Assembly (NCBI GenBank): GCA_034008185.1
Contig: CM067085.1
Span: 78,418,275-78,482,274 of the forward strand
Direction: 5' to 3'
DNA length: 64,000 nt
DNA from: Gorsachius magnificus
Lineage: Eukaryota > Chordata > Aves > Pelecaniformes > Ardeidae
Part shown: in pieces, positions 1 to 13,900 of the stretch
Numbering within the stretch: the stretch's first letter is position 1
Layout of the letters: the number at the start of each line of letters is the position of its first letter
The notes under the pieces: generated by a model
Told to the model about the DNA's origin: nothing
What the model saw: the letters and a program-made list of their open reading frames with translations, nothing else
Database searches by the model: none
Made by a program: the position numbers and the translations under genes

Positions 1-579
1 TGCTAAATGAATGCAGCCAGCATCATCATAGTATTAGCACTATTACTTTTAAAGTAACTGCACATCAATATGTCATGTGTTTGTAGAGTCTAATAAGTAT
101 GCAATTTTTTAAAACATGTAAAGTTACCATCAGCACCATCCTGTATTAAAGATTTGGTGCAAATTCTGCAAAGGTGAATATATACCACTGATACAGCCTT
201 TGCTGTGAAAAATTCAGTCGATTTTGGACACAAATATAAACAAAATTAAAAGTTGGCACATTCAGGAAATAAAGTGTCTGTGTTCAAGACCATTGTTTTG
301 ATTGACATCATCACCCTCAGATAAACATTTTGAGTCTGAAGAAACAAGTCGCATGAAAATGTTTCACATTAGTTAGGTTCTGGCATTGTGCTTTTCCCCC
401 CACCACATGCTTCCCACAGGCTCATGCACATTGCACATCAGCAGTGTTCAACGACAGTTGGGCTGCTGGTCAATGATTTGGCACATCGAAGGTAAATATC
501 AGCTCAAGACAAAGAGAGCAGAACCTGTGTCAAGATGCGTTTACTTTGTGGTGGTATGGACCAGCTGATATGTCTCCTC
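1..579 (-). other. PLPPR4: PLPPR4 3' untranslated region, partial
   Basis: This sequence follows the stop codon of the minus-strand gene. It is AT-rich and holds no credible reading frame. I see no AATAAA or ATTAAA hexamer on the minus strand, so the mature 3' end probably lies beyond the left edge. That fits the long 3'UTR known for this gene in mammals. The UTR assignment is inferred from position only. Confidence 0.7.
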
Positions 580-1917
580 TCACTCCTTGTATGCTCGTGT
601 CGGGGATGTGCCTTTATAGAAGATGTTTCTGGTGTTCTCTGGACTGCTCCCTCTTTCAGGGATTAAAATGATGTTACCTTTTCTTCGAAGCGTTGAGTCC
701 CGGCTAGAAGAAATGGACAGAGTCTCTGAGCCAATCTCGCTTCCCTCCACTGGCGTGACTCTTATTGTAGTGATTCCATGATGGTGATGCTCACTGTTAT
801 CTATGTTGCTCCTTTTCCTGTCACCTGACCCGTAACTGTCTTTTAAGGAGTCACAGCTCTCAGAGTCTCTGTTAAGATCATTTAGCTCATATGTCTGACG
901 AAGGGTGACTTTTTCAGGACCTTTCCATTTCCATGACCCACTTCCTTCACCTTCTGATGGCATCTGAATTACAGGTCTGTTATTTTCTGGATGGGCCTCA
1001 ACTCTGACAATGCTGCTTGGCTCATGGTCTGTCAAGGTTTTGTATCTGATGGCTCCTGTACAGGTCACTGTGCTTCCCTCTGAACTCTTTGGGCTGCCCT
1101 GAAGCACTCCTTGCTGCTTAGACATGGCTATTACTTGCATGATCCTTGGCTGGCTATTGCTTCTACATGCAACACTCTTCTCAGCAGCTTTCAGCCATTT
1201 AGCTCTAGCTGAACTGCTTTTGGGTGATGTGTTCACGTTCTCCTGAGTCTCTTCAGGAATATGCACTAGCTGGGATGAGCCAGGACGTGACTGAATAGAG
1301 ACCCTTGGCCCGCCAGAAAGACCTGAGTTGTTACAAACTGGCACGCTGCCAGGTTGAATTTTCAGGTATTGGCTAGTTGGGCCGTGATGATCACCATTTA
1401 CACCCACTCTGGAGGGTTCTGAGCTTGACCGCATTTCAATAGACCTCGGTGGTGACTGGCCAGATTCAGTCTCTATTACTTGCAGTGACAGCTTTCGACT
1501 TTCATTCTTGTTCTTCCACTGGGAAAGCAGCTGTTTGGAACGGGCAGAATCCATTGACGCGTGTATTGTTGCATTTCGTCTTGCTGGATCTTCCAAGGAT
1601 GGTGTGTTGACTCTTGGCAAAGTGTTGCTGAAAGTAACCATGTTTTCCTTTCCCATGGGGCTTCGGGGTGTTATTATTTCTACATCAGCATTCGCTCGCT
1701 TGATATTGGTCAGAGACCCAGTATCTCTGTGGTTTCTATTCAGGATACTTTCTGTACGGTGAGAGACAATGCCATCGCTGCTGCTACCGTTTTTGCCTGG
1801 CAGGATTCTGTTGGCATCTTGACTGAGGTCTGTCAAAGACCTCAGAGGTTCTCTGTGAAAACTCGGGTGAAACACATTCTCGTCACTTGGTAAGAAGTTC
1901 CCCACAGCATACAGGCC
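580..1917 (-). CDS. PLPPR4: PLPPR4 exon 7 (last coding exon): end of membrane domain and whole cytoplasmic tail
   Basis: Encodes residues 275-719 and the stop (TGA at 580-582). It begins GGC CTG TAT after a TAG acceptor and completes the last membrane segment (GLYAV). The tail is rich in Ser, Arg and Asn and contains [26 protein letters not shown] (Trp515), an EHHHHG cluster and the C-terminus SPTRAYKE. From memory of the mammalian literature, Trp559 and Ile578 anchor a calmodulin-binding segment, and they correspond here to Trp515 and Ile533. Human Arg345/Ser346, a variant and O-GlcNAc position, correspond to Arg300/Ser301 in PLRSLTDL and are conserved. A single exon encoding the whole tail is typical of the gene. 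Relative to mammals there is a small insertion near residues 288-296 (HPSFHREP) and one residue missing before RSNSQPRIM. Confidence 0.97.
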   Translation of the reverse strand, partial: GLYAVGNFLPSDENVFHPSFHREPLRSLTDLSQDANRILPGKNGSSSDGIVSHRTESILNRNHRDTGSLTNIKRANADVEIITPRSPMGKENMVTFSNTLPRVNTPSLEDPARRNATIHASMDSARSKQLLSQWKNKNESRKLSLQVIETESGQSPPRSIEMRSSSEPSRVGVNGDHHGPTSQYLKIQPGSVPVCNNSGLSGGPRVSIQSRPGSSQLVHIPEETQENVNTSPKSSSARAKWLKAAEKSVACRSNSQPRIMQVIAMSKQQGVLQGSPKSSEGSTVTCTGAIRYKTLTDHEPSSIVRVEAHPENNRPVIQMPSEGEGSGSWKWKGPEKVTLRQTYELNDLNRDSESCDSLKDSYGSGDRKRSNIDNSEHHHHGITTIRVTPVEGSEIGSETLSISSSRDSTLRRKGNIILIPERGSSPENTRNIFYKGTSPTRAYKE

Positions 1918-4900
1918 CTAATATTTGAACAGAAGCATCAACAATCAGTTATGTGGGGGGGGGGGGGGGGGGGGGGAAAAAAAAAGGAGACATTTTGATG
2001 TATTTTAATTATATTCTTCTGCCTTTAAATAAATACTGAGTGATTGAGTTAGTCCAGCTTAACTGACAGGGTATGCTCACTTTCCTTTCCTCACCAGTAT
2101 ATCCTTGTTCCAAATTCTGTCCTCAATCTGGTACATCTAGATATGTATAAAGTAGTCTCAGTAGGATAACTCAGGCACACAGTTCATGGCAATAAATAGT
2201 TGAGGAAAAGATTTAGCCTCCTTCAGTTTTCTTCATTTTATAAAGCAACAGATACAGCTGAAGAAAGAATGTTCTGTTATGAAAATAACAAAATAAACAT
2301 TTGCAGTCTTCTAGGCAAAGCTATTTTACAGCTACGCTACTGTCTGCTCTGATTTACTGAATCTTGTTACGGCTTGAGTTGTTCTTTGCTCTATGATTCT
2401 GCCCTTTCTACTGCATAATAACCATGTAATACAATATCTACATGATAGAACAATTTATCAACTTTAAATCAATTGCCTTCCAAGCTGCGCAGAACTGTAA
2501 CAAGATTTAGTTATACAACATTTTCTTATTCAGCAGACTCACTGTAAAATGCTGTCATCTTAAAAAGACTGCACTGAGAGAGAATATTCCAGGAAAGGGT
2601 GAAATGCCTGACTTAGGTTACTTGTTCTTTACACTCCTTTCAGAGTTATTTGTAGTTTCACATCATTTCCCATCTGCTTCCTCTTATTGGTGAGTAGTTT
2701 TCAGGGCAGATTTACTGACTACGGGGTATCCAGAACAACGTACCCTCTGATGTATGTTGTCGTGCAACAGTATATGGAGAAGACCTAACAAAGAGCATAC
2801 TTGTTTGTGGATTTCAAACATGGGAACAAGAGCTCCATTTATGAGAGTCTACAACAGCTTAATCATTTGAAATAATATTCTCAACAGAGTGCCTTTCTGC
2901 TCACAGTGCAATCATAGAAGCTGACTTCAGTAGCTCATGGGTTTCTATTATCTGCCTGGTTGTTGTTTCTTCCACCACTGGGAAAGCCCGGTCACCTTTG
3001 TAGACCATCTGCAGGTACCTTAGATTAGCTTACCATAGAGAAAAAGGGGGATAGGACATGAACTTATTTTAGTATTATATTAAATTGACTTCTTTGGGGT
3101 CAAAAACCCCACTGGCTGTTAAGACTCTTCTGTTCACCTGCCCACACCAGAGCACAAATGTTGTCGGTAGATGTTCCTGATTGCTCAGAGGCACCAGGGT
3201 CGACACCGTGCTGAACAGCCAGGGTAGCAACAGTCATGTTGGAGATGTGCTGAGAGCAGTAAGCCAAAGCAAACGCTTGATGAGCTTCCTGCTGACAGAT
3301 ACAAACAGGCCTATCCTGTGTAGTCCCTTACAGGACCCTGCCAAGGGGCTCCGTCTGTTTGAACCCAGGACAGAGGAAAAGCATAGGGATAACCTGGCTT
3401 GGGCATCCTATTTCCTCTGCATAATTTCCCCAAGAGCTCCAAAGAATCACATATTGCCTTTGATTTCTTGCAGGTTCAGCAATTTACTCAGCTGAGTTGC
3501 TGCATATTAATTCAACCATTTTTTTGAGATCATAAAGCTAGTGTTGGCAATATAAACTAAGGCTGGCAACGAATACCAATTAATCCAATATTTTTCTTGC
3601 ATTATGCTTGTAAGCGTGGAGTAGAAAAGATGAGTATCTTTAAGTATGTAATGGAGCACATAATGTTAGAGCTTTTTCTGTATACAGTGCCAGATGATTA
3701 TATACCACTTTGTGCACTGTTATGGCACTTTAAATTGAAATACATATTTGCTTTTTCCTGTTTATTTTTAAAGTGATTACCCCTAACCACCATCATCTTC
3801 AAGACATTTTGAGTGTATTTTTAATTATGGCATGTGACCATGCTGAAAGGTTTTCATAAAAAATACCAGTACTCTTATCACAGCCTTATTGGCTTTACTT
3901 GCTAAAACTTAACTACATGAATATTATATTTACCAAATAGAGAGCAATTCCGCCTCCTATGAGAAAGCCACAGTAAACATCAACTGGATGATTCTTATAC
4001 TGGGTGATACGAGTCAGACCACATATAATTCCACAGATGATAAAAGCAAAGACCAAGAGTGGTTTCAGAAGCTTTGAGGAGTCTGTTAATGTAGAATTGA
4101 AGTACATCTTGAAAAAAAGAAAGAAATGAAGCAGTTGAAGAAACTTAAATTTACCTAAGAGGATACTAATTTCTCGCATTCAATGTTTCTTTCATACATA
4201 GATCACCATTATATAGTAATACTTCAAATAATCAGTTTAATTTATTTTACAGCACTGTTAAAGTTTGCTCACTTACTATAGGAACATCTGGAATCACAAG
4301 GAATGGATATGCAAAAAAAAAATAGGCAGTGTTGCTTATTGACATCCATTAGGATAAGGATTTTATGCCTAAATACTGTTCACAGTCAGAGCCTAAATGT
4401 TCCATAAATGTGACTAAAGAGCCACCACTTCTGAAATACAGAAGCCAGATGTCATGCCAGATGAAAGCAATAACCTGTCCTAACAAAAGCTACCAAACAG
4501 ATGCTTTAGAGAGCCATTTCTCAGCTGGGGGCCATGATGTCAGGGCGGTCACAAAAATTAAGTGGAGGTGCTTCATCACTATCATTCCAAACTTTGCCCT
4601 TTCCCTGGGCAGAATAAACACTGGCAAACTCCCAGTATATGCACAAATCCATTGTCTAATTTGATTTACTGGTTGTTATTGTTGTTGTCTTCCTCTGATT
4701 TTTACAACACTTTTTTAACACTTCAAGTTAGTGGTCACTTATACAAACATTGTAGCCCACACTGAATAAATGTCAATGGTCAGGTGTGGAAATTCAGCTG
4801 TGATTGCTGCAGCATGTCCTACAAATCCCTGCTCGTTACTGATGGGTTTTATTCACTCTCTTTGCAGTAGCACCTTGGAGGCCTCTGGGAGAGATTGTGC

Positions 4901-7900
4901 CAGTTCATGCATGCTGCAGCTCTATAGAGGTCAAATGAAACTACATCACATAAATGTTTGTGCCTTAATGCCTTAAGTTTAAAAGCAGCAAGTCAAATGA
5001 AGACAGCAATAAAGAAAAGGCAGAACACGTAAAGGTTAATTTGAATGGTAAGTTAAAATATCACCCTGTAAGAAGATAAGCACTTCATTTTTATATGTGA
5101 ATAATATGAGGCATCAAATATACTTTAAAATTACACTTTTTGTTGCTTCTTAACAAAGGACATGAAGCGGTTGAATCTGTTCTGTGTTCTTGATAGACCT
5201 GGTTTTATTTTAGCTGTTAGCAGTTTTATTTTGCTTTCAAACTGGGAGGATAAAAACTTACATCCATCCAGGAAATCCAGGCCACGCACCACTTTACAAC
5301 ATACAGCAAATGACTTTCTGACTTTTGTCTTGTATAAATGAAAATGAACAGAGTTGGTTACTCACCGAAATGTACACCGCTGCAAAGGCTGCCAGGGTGG
5401 CATGTTGAGAAGGGAATGACTTTCTGCCAAGGAAGGACACTCAAATTATGCTTCTCAGTTCAAATACACTGTGCTAGTGTTCACTTGAAAAAAAACACTG
5501 GGTGGTACAGTCATTTTCAGCTTACACTTCCTAAGCAATATATGATCGATCAGTAACATTTAATTTCTGAATTTCTTTTCTATAATCTGGAGAAAGGACC
5601 ATTGTTAATGAAATGCCTTTGTTTTGAAGTAAATATTTAGCATGAAATTCTTTTTGTGTACTAAGAAAAGTGTGTGTGCTAAGAGAACCATGGGAACGAG
5701 CTAAAGACTGAATGTGTGATTGAGAGACACATCTATACATTTATTTCTGTAAATAAATGTCCATAATAACTTTTTTCCATAAATTTTTTCCATTATTTTC
5801 CATAATAACTTTTCAGTAAGTACCTAATTATACAACTTATTTAATGCACGAAGCTTGATCATCTTATTATTCTCACTGACTTCACTTGGGCTCTTTTCAA
5901 AGTAAGGACTCGTACGCTTTGATATTCAGCAACTGAATTCATCATCTTTGTGCCCCTGCTTTGTCTCTCTAATAATGGGGGGATGACGGGGTGGCATTCT
6001 TCTCAGAGAGGGGCAAACTACATCTTTATCTGCTATGTCTTCAGGTTTATTTTTTACATTTCAGCACTTTAGAACATGATAGGAGAGCATGGAGCACAAG
6101 AACATGGAGAGGGCATTTTAAGAGTTACCAAACCCCTTCCTGAAGCCCAGAACAAGAGGGTAAATGAAAATATGTCCAAACTGTGTGAGACAGTAGGCAA
6201 TATCAGATCTATTCTTGAAATTGCTGAGGGCCTTCTACTCCCATTGAAAACCTGGGCACTTGAATGATGTGGACTGGGTCTTGAGTCAGAAACTACAGGT
6301 ATAAAAATTAAAAGTGACAGCTTAGCTTCTACTTCTCTGACCAAGAAAAAGAGGTTTTGTGTAAGGAGCAGCTACACAGAACCATCACATGAGGCCCTCT
6401 AACATTTTAACGTTCTTCTTCTTATAGACCAATTTCAATCCTCTAAAAACAACAAAAGAAAAGAGATGGGAACATGAAGGAGAGATTTTTACACAGTAGA
6501 GGGAAAAACTTAGCTGGGGGTGGATTCAGTAACAGCTGTTCTATGGCAGACATCTGGTTCATAGCTTGTAGAAGCCCTAAAAAGCTTTTATGACCTTTGA
6601 GCTCTAGAAGTGAGTAAGATGCAGTGAAGATGTATAGCAGTTTACATCTGTACGTTTATCTCCTTAAAACGGCATGGACATGTAATGTGCTGGCTGTCTT
6701 GGTGAAGAAGGGTATTGTCTGTCTTGCAGCCACATTCACCTGAGAAAGCTCAGCTTGGGATAAATACTTGAACAATCATTCAGCTTCACAGATGGGTCTT
6801 GCCACCCTAACCGGGCTCCAGGTGTAGCCATTTTCCTAGCAGCACCTCAGCTCATTTAAAATAGCAAAGACTGAAACATAGTCCTTTACCTTTAGACAAA
6901 GAAATTTTTCTGCAAAGCAGCAGAGTCTACTTTCTAAATTTCTTTCCTATGCATTTTGCCTTGTCTGTTCTAAATAATTCATTGGCAATTAGATGTGTGC
7001 AAGTAGTTCAGCGTGAACGCCACACTGCTGACCTGAATTTGAGCCCATAGCTCCAGCAGCTTCATGACTGGCCACGATGAAATCGGCATGATTCCTTTTT
7101 CGTTTCTAGAGACAGACCTAAATTATTCTTCTTCTTTTTCTTTTTTTTTTTCCTTTCCCCCCCCACCCCTGAACAAACTTTTCACAAATAGTATCCCTGG
7201 GGAACAAGTTCAGGGTTGGGGACAGGAGAATAAAGACATGGGAAAAAAAAAAAAAAGTAAATGTTTATAATGGCTAACCAACTCCTTTACCCTGCGCAGG
7301 GTTTAGGGGAAGCACAAATCTCCTTACAGTCTCTGCGGAGCTAATGTGCAGATTCAATTCTATGAACTTTAGTACCACTCGGAACTTAACCTTAATTTGA
7401 TGGCACTTTTATAGTGCATAAGGTATGCCACTATGCTACAGTCAATTCTCTATTCTGTTTTCTATTCATACGCTTTCAGGGCAGGCACAGCATGTTACAG
7501 ACTAAACGCGCCCTGTGTACTTTCTAATGGTGACACTGCTTTTGTTCCTCTATTTGTTATCTTTTAATCTAAAATGAAAATAATTCAAACTAAAAATATG
7601 TAGCCCTTTTTGTATGGCTCTGTATTGAAAAGGTGAACAAAGGTCTCACAGAAAACACATCTTGAACTCAAATGACAGTGTATCACTCTAAATGCTCATG
7701 CATGAGGATGTGTAGAGGGGGAACAACAATGAGAAAGAGACATATTGAGAAAGTCAGACATACTGAGTCAGAACATCAGAAACCACAAGAGGACAGAGGA
7801 CTCACTGGAGATCTGAATAGAAATGACTGAAAAGGCTCTTTGAAGATAAATAGAGGAAAAGATGGACAAAGGAAACCACTGGATATTTGGGGATGTTGCA

Positions 7901-10900
7901 GAAAATGATTTCATATAATCAGCTGGATAATTATGTGTTCTTCTCTGTACTTTTCATAGAGGAGTCTAGAGGCAAATTTCTGGAGCCAAAGTTTCTGGGA
8001 AGTACAAATAAAAAATGAAGGCCATTAGCAATCTCAGAAGAACAAGTCCCTTACAAGCTGAAATTATTGAAGTCAAATTAACCTCCTGGGCTGGAGAATT
8101 TAGACCATAACTTCTATAGTAGATGACTGAAGAAACTATTGAACCAGTAGCAAGTGCTGATCGCTTTGGTGAAGTTGAGACAGGCATAAGGAAACGGCAA
8201 TTTAATAAAGGAAAAATGCAATGAAATAGAACTAAGGAGAAAGCGAGGGTGATGCCAGAATATTATAGACCACCAAATGTATCCTCTATGATGGGAATAA
8301 ATTTGAGATATCAATATATGGTCATCTTCCTAAAGAAACAGAAACACACAAATCCTGATTGCTTAGACTTAGTATGTTACAACTAATTTCACTATTTTTT
8401 GGAAGTGATGATATTTAAACTTAGGAGTGATCAGCATTTTTGGAATGGCTACAGACAGTTCAGAGCAGTAGGCACCATATTCGAGATAATGAAATGAATG
8501 AGATGTAATCATGAAAATTTTTCCGCCTGCTCCCGTGTAAATCTACACCGATTTCCCTGGGACCCCGTGTAGGTGCAAGACACCACTCACCAGCATCAGG
8601 CTTCCCAGTAACATCAAACGGTTATGGGAAAAGAGACAGTGAGGTGAAGGCTGATACAGTAATTCTGGTTATGCCTTTCATCAAAATTATTGTCACCAAA
8701 TTATTTGGGCCAAATAGCAATCCTGCATTCCAGCTCCAGGTCATGCCCACATATACAAATTGAAAAGATAAGGCAAATTAATCAATGCTAATTATGAATT
8801 TTAGCACACTAGACATATTTGAAGTCAAATATATCAAATAATTGAGGGTCTTTAAACATCGGTGAAATTGGTTTGTCCCAGTGAAAGGAGACAGATTACG
8901 AGATTTGCTGGAAGATACTTAGAAGTGAATGATTTCATGATTCCCAAGTGTGTCAACCATTGAAATAAATGGAAAAGCAAAGAAACTGGAGGAGAGGTGC
9001 CTTAATGTATAGACAAAGCATTTTAATAATACCCACGTGACAAAAATGTAATGCCATGAGGCATAAAGTTAAAACAGAAGCTAGCATCTGGGGCTGCATA
9101 CAGAACAAGAAAGGAGGGCAAAAATTTAGTGAAGAGGATGTGACAGAAGTAACACAGCTTCATGTCTGCTAATCAGGGACACAGAGAAATTATGCAGCTG
9201 AGTCAGAGACAGAAATTGTAGTCATTTAAAGCATTCTATAATTTTGCTGTAACTTTTTTGGAGAGCAGGAGATTTAAAGAAAGCACCAAAATTCTGAAGG
9301 ACTGCAAAGCATTCAAACATTCAGTGACTAAGGAGCAATAAAAGTTAACCTGGTCTGGAAAAGATATGGAAGAATACTATTGTATACAGTGAAAAGCTTC
9401 ATGATTTCTCAGTAGCGTAGTGCTTATATTTAGGACTTCATACTAATGAAGTCCTTGAACTAATGAGTAGCAGATGTATTGGAATAGTACAAGTTACTGA
9501 CTTACACCTTCAGATTTCTCGTTTAAATCTATAACCTGTCATCAGTAATTGAACTATCAGTGTTTTATCACATCAAGCGTGTTTAAAGTAAGATATATAG
9601 TCTGGTTTGTATCTCAACTTGACTGATATGCATGTCTAAAACCCGCTATTATGAACAATATTCATTTCTCTCCTGGCTATCTAAGTAGGGAGGCTAAAGA
9701 CTAAATGATCAAGGGGGGTAAACCACCAGTTAGAAATACTGTGAAAGAAAAGGCGTGTGCTTGGGAACACACAGGTTTGCGCTGTTGTGGCCTTTCCTCT
9801 AATAAAGGGATTTTTTCAATGCTCTCAATATAAAAAACTTAACTAGAGGAAATAGAAAACAAATAAACTCCCCCCCAAAATCCCCAAACCAAGCTTCACA
9901 AACTAAGACCAAAATGCTGGAACAGCAATGGATGTTATACAGAGGTCTCAGATAAAGTATGGGGGCGACTTCTTCCCCTGCCTGCTGTGGGGAACTTACC
10001 CAGATCCCACTGGGAAAAGCAGTAGAAGCTGTACATATTAATAACTGTATAGGAAATTGTCTCCTCTGAAGGAGGGAAAATAACTAGCTACCAACTGTGC
10101 TTTGGAACCTGACAAAGCCTTCCAAAGCCCACTGTTGGCCTCATGTCTTTACACAGAAAATTGAGCGTCACTAAAAAGACACTTACGCTCTCACTTTTCT
10201 CATAAAAGCCTGACAAAACTCATTCAGACTTTAACCAGAAAAAAAAAAAATCTCAAAACTGGGACAGAAAATAAAAAATAAAATGAGTACTTAAAAATGT
10301 ATACAATGAAGGATAGAACCAACCTTCCAGCATTGATAATGTTGAGATCAGCTCCTGAGCAAATATCTTCCACAACATACGAGTTCTCTGAACAGGATAC
10401 ATTTAAGGATGTATAGTTAGGCTTGCAAACAGTCAGGAAATATGGTGCCTGATATCCTGTTGATAGCTGTATAATATCAGTAACAAGAGCAGTAGAACAA
10501 AGACCAAACACATGAACACCTAGGAAACAAATCAGTAGAGCTTGTTAACTTTACTGTAGGCATAAATTAGATTAATTCATTGTGACAAAATACATTCAAT
10601 GGCATTCGGGTGGCTTGTGTCATTGGACTTGAGAGAATTTAATTCTTTAAGGTCCAAAAAAAAAAAGATTATTTATGCTTGTTTTATTCCTGTTGATACT
10701 TAACATTTCATTTTGATGGCTTGACGTCCTCCAATATCTTTTCATAAAAGCGAATTGCTTCAACTTGCAAAGCGGTTTTCTGAGCTGACTAAAGGACAGC
10801 CAACTGTTTGAGGAGAGCGTATGCGCCCATCCAGTCCTTGGGCTTGCCCACTGGGATACTAACATGGCCAGCTGCCCTTCAGATCTCTGCGCTGAGGACC

Positions 10901-13900
10901 TGTTCTCTTTTTACCACCAGGGACTCATCAGCTGGCAATAACTTTGGCTATCTTCACTCCTCTGATAATTCCCAAGTACCAAGTCCTTGCCACGAGTCCA
11001 AATATTTCTTTTGGGTAATAGATCAATGTTTCTGTCTGGTTAATAAGGCCAAATTCCCAAGGCAGTTGAAGCAAGTGCAATTGTTTTACTGAGCATTTTC
11101 AACTGCTTTTCCTCTAAAGATTTACCACTAATTGCCTACTTGTATTCATATAAACAAATTTATTTCTCATCTTATAATTGAAAGAATGCAGAAGTCATTA
11201 CAGTATGAAAGAAACTGCAGATTCGGAGTATGAATCAAGAATTAAATTCATGCATCTCTGAGCTTGTCTTTTTTGCTGATGGAATGGGATGCCATACAGG
11301 AGGAGAAGTGGAGAGCATGGGGTATCTTTGCAGCCCCCCTTGCTGAAGCTATAATCTACCATCCCCTCCGCTCGCTTCCTCGCTGCTGCTCTGAAGAGGA
11401 TAAAGCATCCATACATAGACTCTATAACCTCTCCTGTCGTTACCTCCCTGCTCGCTAGGCTACAGCCACCCAGTGTATAGTCCTCCGAGCAGGTTTTCAG
11501 TCTTCTGCCCTGCAGGCTGTCTTTGCTGAGGCTGCCCTCTCTAACGGAAGAACAGACAAAACCTTTCCTTTAGCCACTTGTTGCTAGAGGAAATTAACTG
11601 TAAGAAGAGGAACAAAGTCCAGTTGCCTTTTCAAGTTCAGTTTTCATAAATGACAATTAAAGTAAAATAAACCAATTCAACATATTCCCCTCAATCATTA
11701 GGTTGCCAGATTCTAGCCCTTTTTCAAGAGGTAGATTAAATGCATCCCAGAAAAAGAATGTCAGATTTACTGACAGTTTCTGACAAGTTTTTACTGTCAT
11801 GCTGAATGCTGTGTCAGGTGGGTTGAATCCTTATGAGGCACTGTTTCAGGCAGGGGAAACTGTACGCTGAAACCATTAAAAGGGAGCCAGCTCAAGGTGG
11901 GCAGAGAAGGAAAAACAAACTATTCTTTAAGAAACACTGACAATAGTACAGGAGAGGAAGGGGAAAAGGGAGAGTGTAGATGCTGCATTACTGAGCATGG
12001 GGCTGCTCTGTCGCTCCATTTCACGGTTTCTTCTCGCATTTTCTGGCAGAAGATCTATGCCAGTGACAGCCCTGCACTGTTCTGAGAGGCTGTTTCAGAG
12101 AAGGAAACCTGCAGGGTGAAAATCGGATGTATGTGGAAAGCCCTTCTTTGTGACTAGCATTTGAAACCCACCAACAAATCTGACAGCTCTTCTAAGAAAA
12201 GAATTGAAGTTGCATCCTCCTGCATTAATATTGGCCTCTGTTCCAATCCCATTTCTTCTTTTGGACAGGCAACAGTAGAGAATTCCTTCTCCTATCATTA
12301 TCTGCAATGACAAAGGAGCCGTTAAATTAAATGTAGCAGTTACTCAGAAGACACTGATTGAATTTAAAGGGCTGAAATGTAACTATATCACAACCAATGT
12401 CATCCACTGGCGTGTACTCGCCTTTAAAAGACTCGTATCAATACGCAAACATTCAGTAATGCAACTTAGCCTGAGTGAGGGCAGGCGAGAAGGTGGTGCT
12501 GAAATGAAATGCAAGTGGCAATACAGTGCTCAGTGGAATCGGGGTCTTGATCCACAGCTGATATTTGATGCTTCTACAACAAAAAAGTAATAATTAGAAA
12601 ATCTTGCTTCTAAAATAATCCAGAGCCACTGCAGTATCTTAGTGCTCCTGAGGTGGTTTTAGCATTCAGTCTTGGCCTCAAGCCTAGCAATCCCTAGCAG
12701 CTTCTAATTATGTGGCAGCCTGTTCTTCTGTATTTGTTTAATTTGGCTTGAGTTTTAACCAGATCCACAGCAGCAGAAAAGTTCTGTCCTTATGGTCCCT
12801 CTGAACACACCAAGCAAAACAGATTATGACTGAAGAGTTCACAGTAGAAATAAAGGGAAGAATATAAATGAAAAATAGCATTACTTGCTGGAAAATCCGG
12901 ATCCATTTACACATTTGCAGTCTTGGGTTTGATTGTTTTCCTTGTTACACAGGGCAACAACTTGGAAATCTGTACAGGGCTTGTACAGAGTTCAGAATAA
13001 GGGTTGGGTAGAAATATTGAAATTAAGAGGCAGTTCTCACCACCAAGTGGAGATTCACCTTGTCTATCCACAGATGCACTGAAAACTAATATACGCAATG
13101 CACAAAGCTTACAATGCAATGAGACACTAAAGCATCTGAATTATGCTGAATCTGCTGTAATTACCAGTGAAGTTTGTCCATGGTAAGACCCCTCATCCTA
13201 GGAGAAGGGAGGTACAATGGACAAGCTTAGTCTAACTCTTTTTTAGCTAAAGGTTTAATAAATTCCCTTTCTTTGCCAGAAAAAAATTGAAGTAGTGAAG
13301 GTTGTCTCATTACATGGAAAAGTCAGTGGTAAGGGTTATTAAAAGAATTTTATTTAAATGAGAACTATGGTCACTATTATCTGTCTCCATTTGATCTATT
13401 TACAGCTAAAACTTCCCAGAGAAAGTATTTCCAACTTAAAAAACAGAGAAACTCATATAGTTTTTAGCCAAGCTCTAGGGAATGTCTGGCACAGCAAGAA
13501 ACACCAGAGAGATGGATTACCTTGTGTGATAGAGAAGAAAATTGGGAAACAGCAAGGCCTATGTCAAGGAAAATTCAGCAGCTGGTATTTCCAAGGAAAC
13601 AAACTCCCACAGCAGAGAAAGCAGGAGGACTGAAACTGCCAGCAGTGAATTTCTTTCTTTGCTAATTGATTTCCCAAATCAATGTGATCTAATTACCTGG
13701 TGATCTGTTAGAATGCACATTGTTACCTTTAAGTAGGTTTTTAGTCAGTGGCTGATAAGGGTTTGAACCTACGCTGATATGATTAAATAACCGGTCCTAA
13801 CATTTTTTAATTAATAACTAGAGAGAAACTATGTCAGAGGATCCAATTCAGAGTTCTTTAAAACAAATGGAAGTCATGTTGCAACTCAGGTATATTTATA

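Noticed and set aside
3913..4179. Unspliced frame reading through both borders of exon 6
   Set aside because: Only 3934-4107 is coding. The extra residues at both ends are intron read-through past the GT and AG sites.
7700..9400. Purine-rich block in intron 4, possibly an ancient LINE or ERV
   Set aside because: Texture suggests decay of an old element, but I could not match any family landmark or terminal structure.
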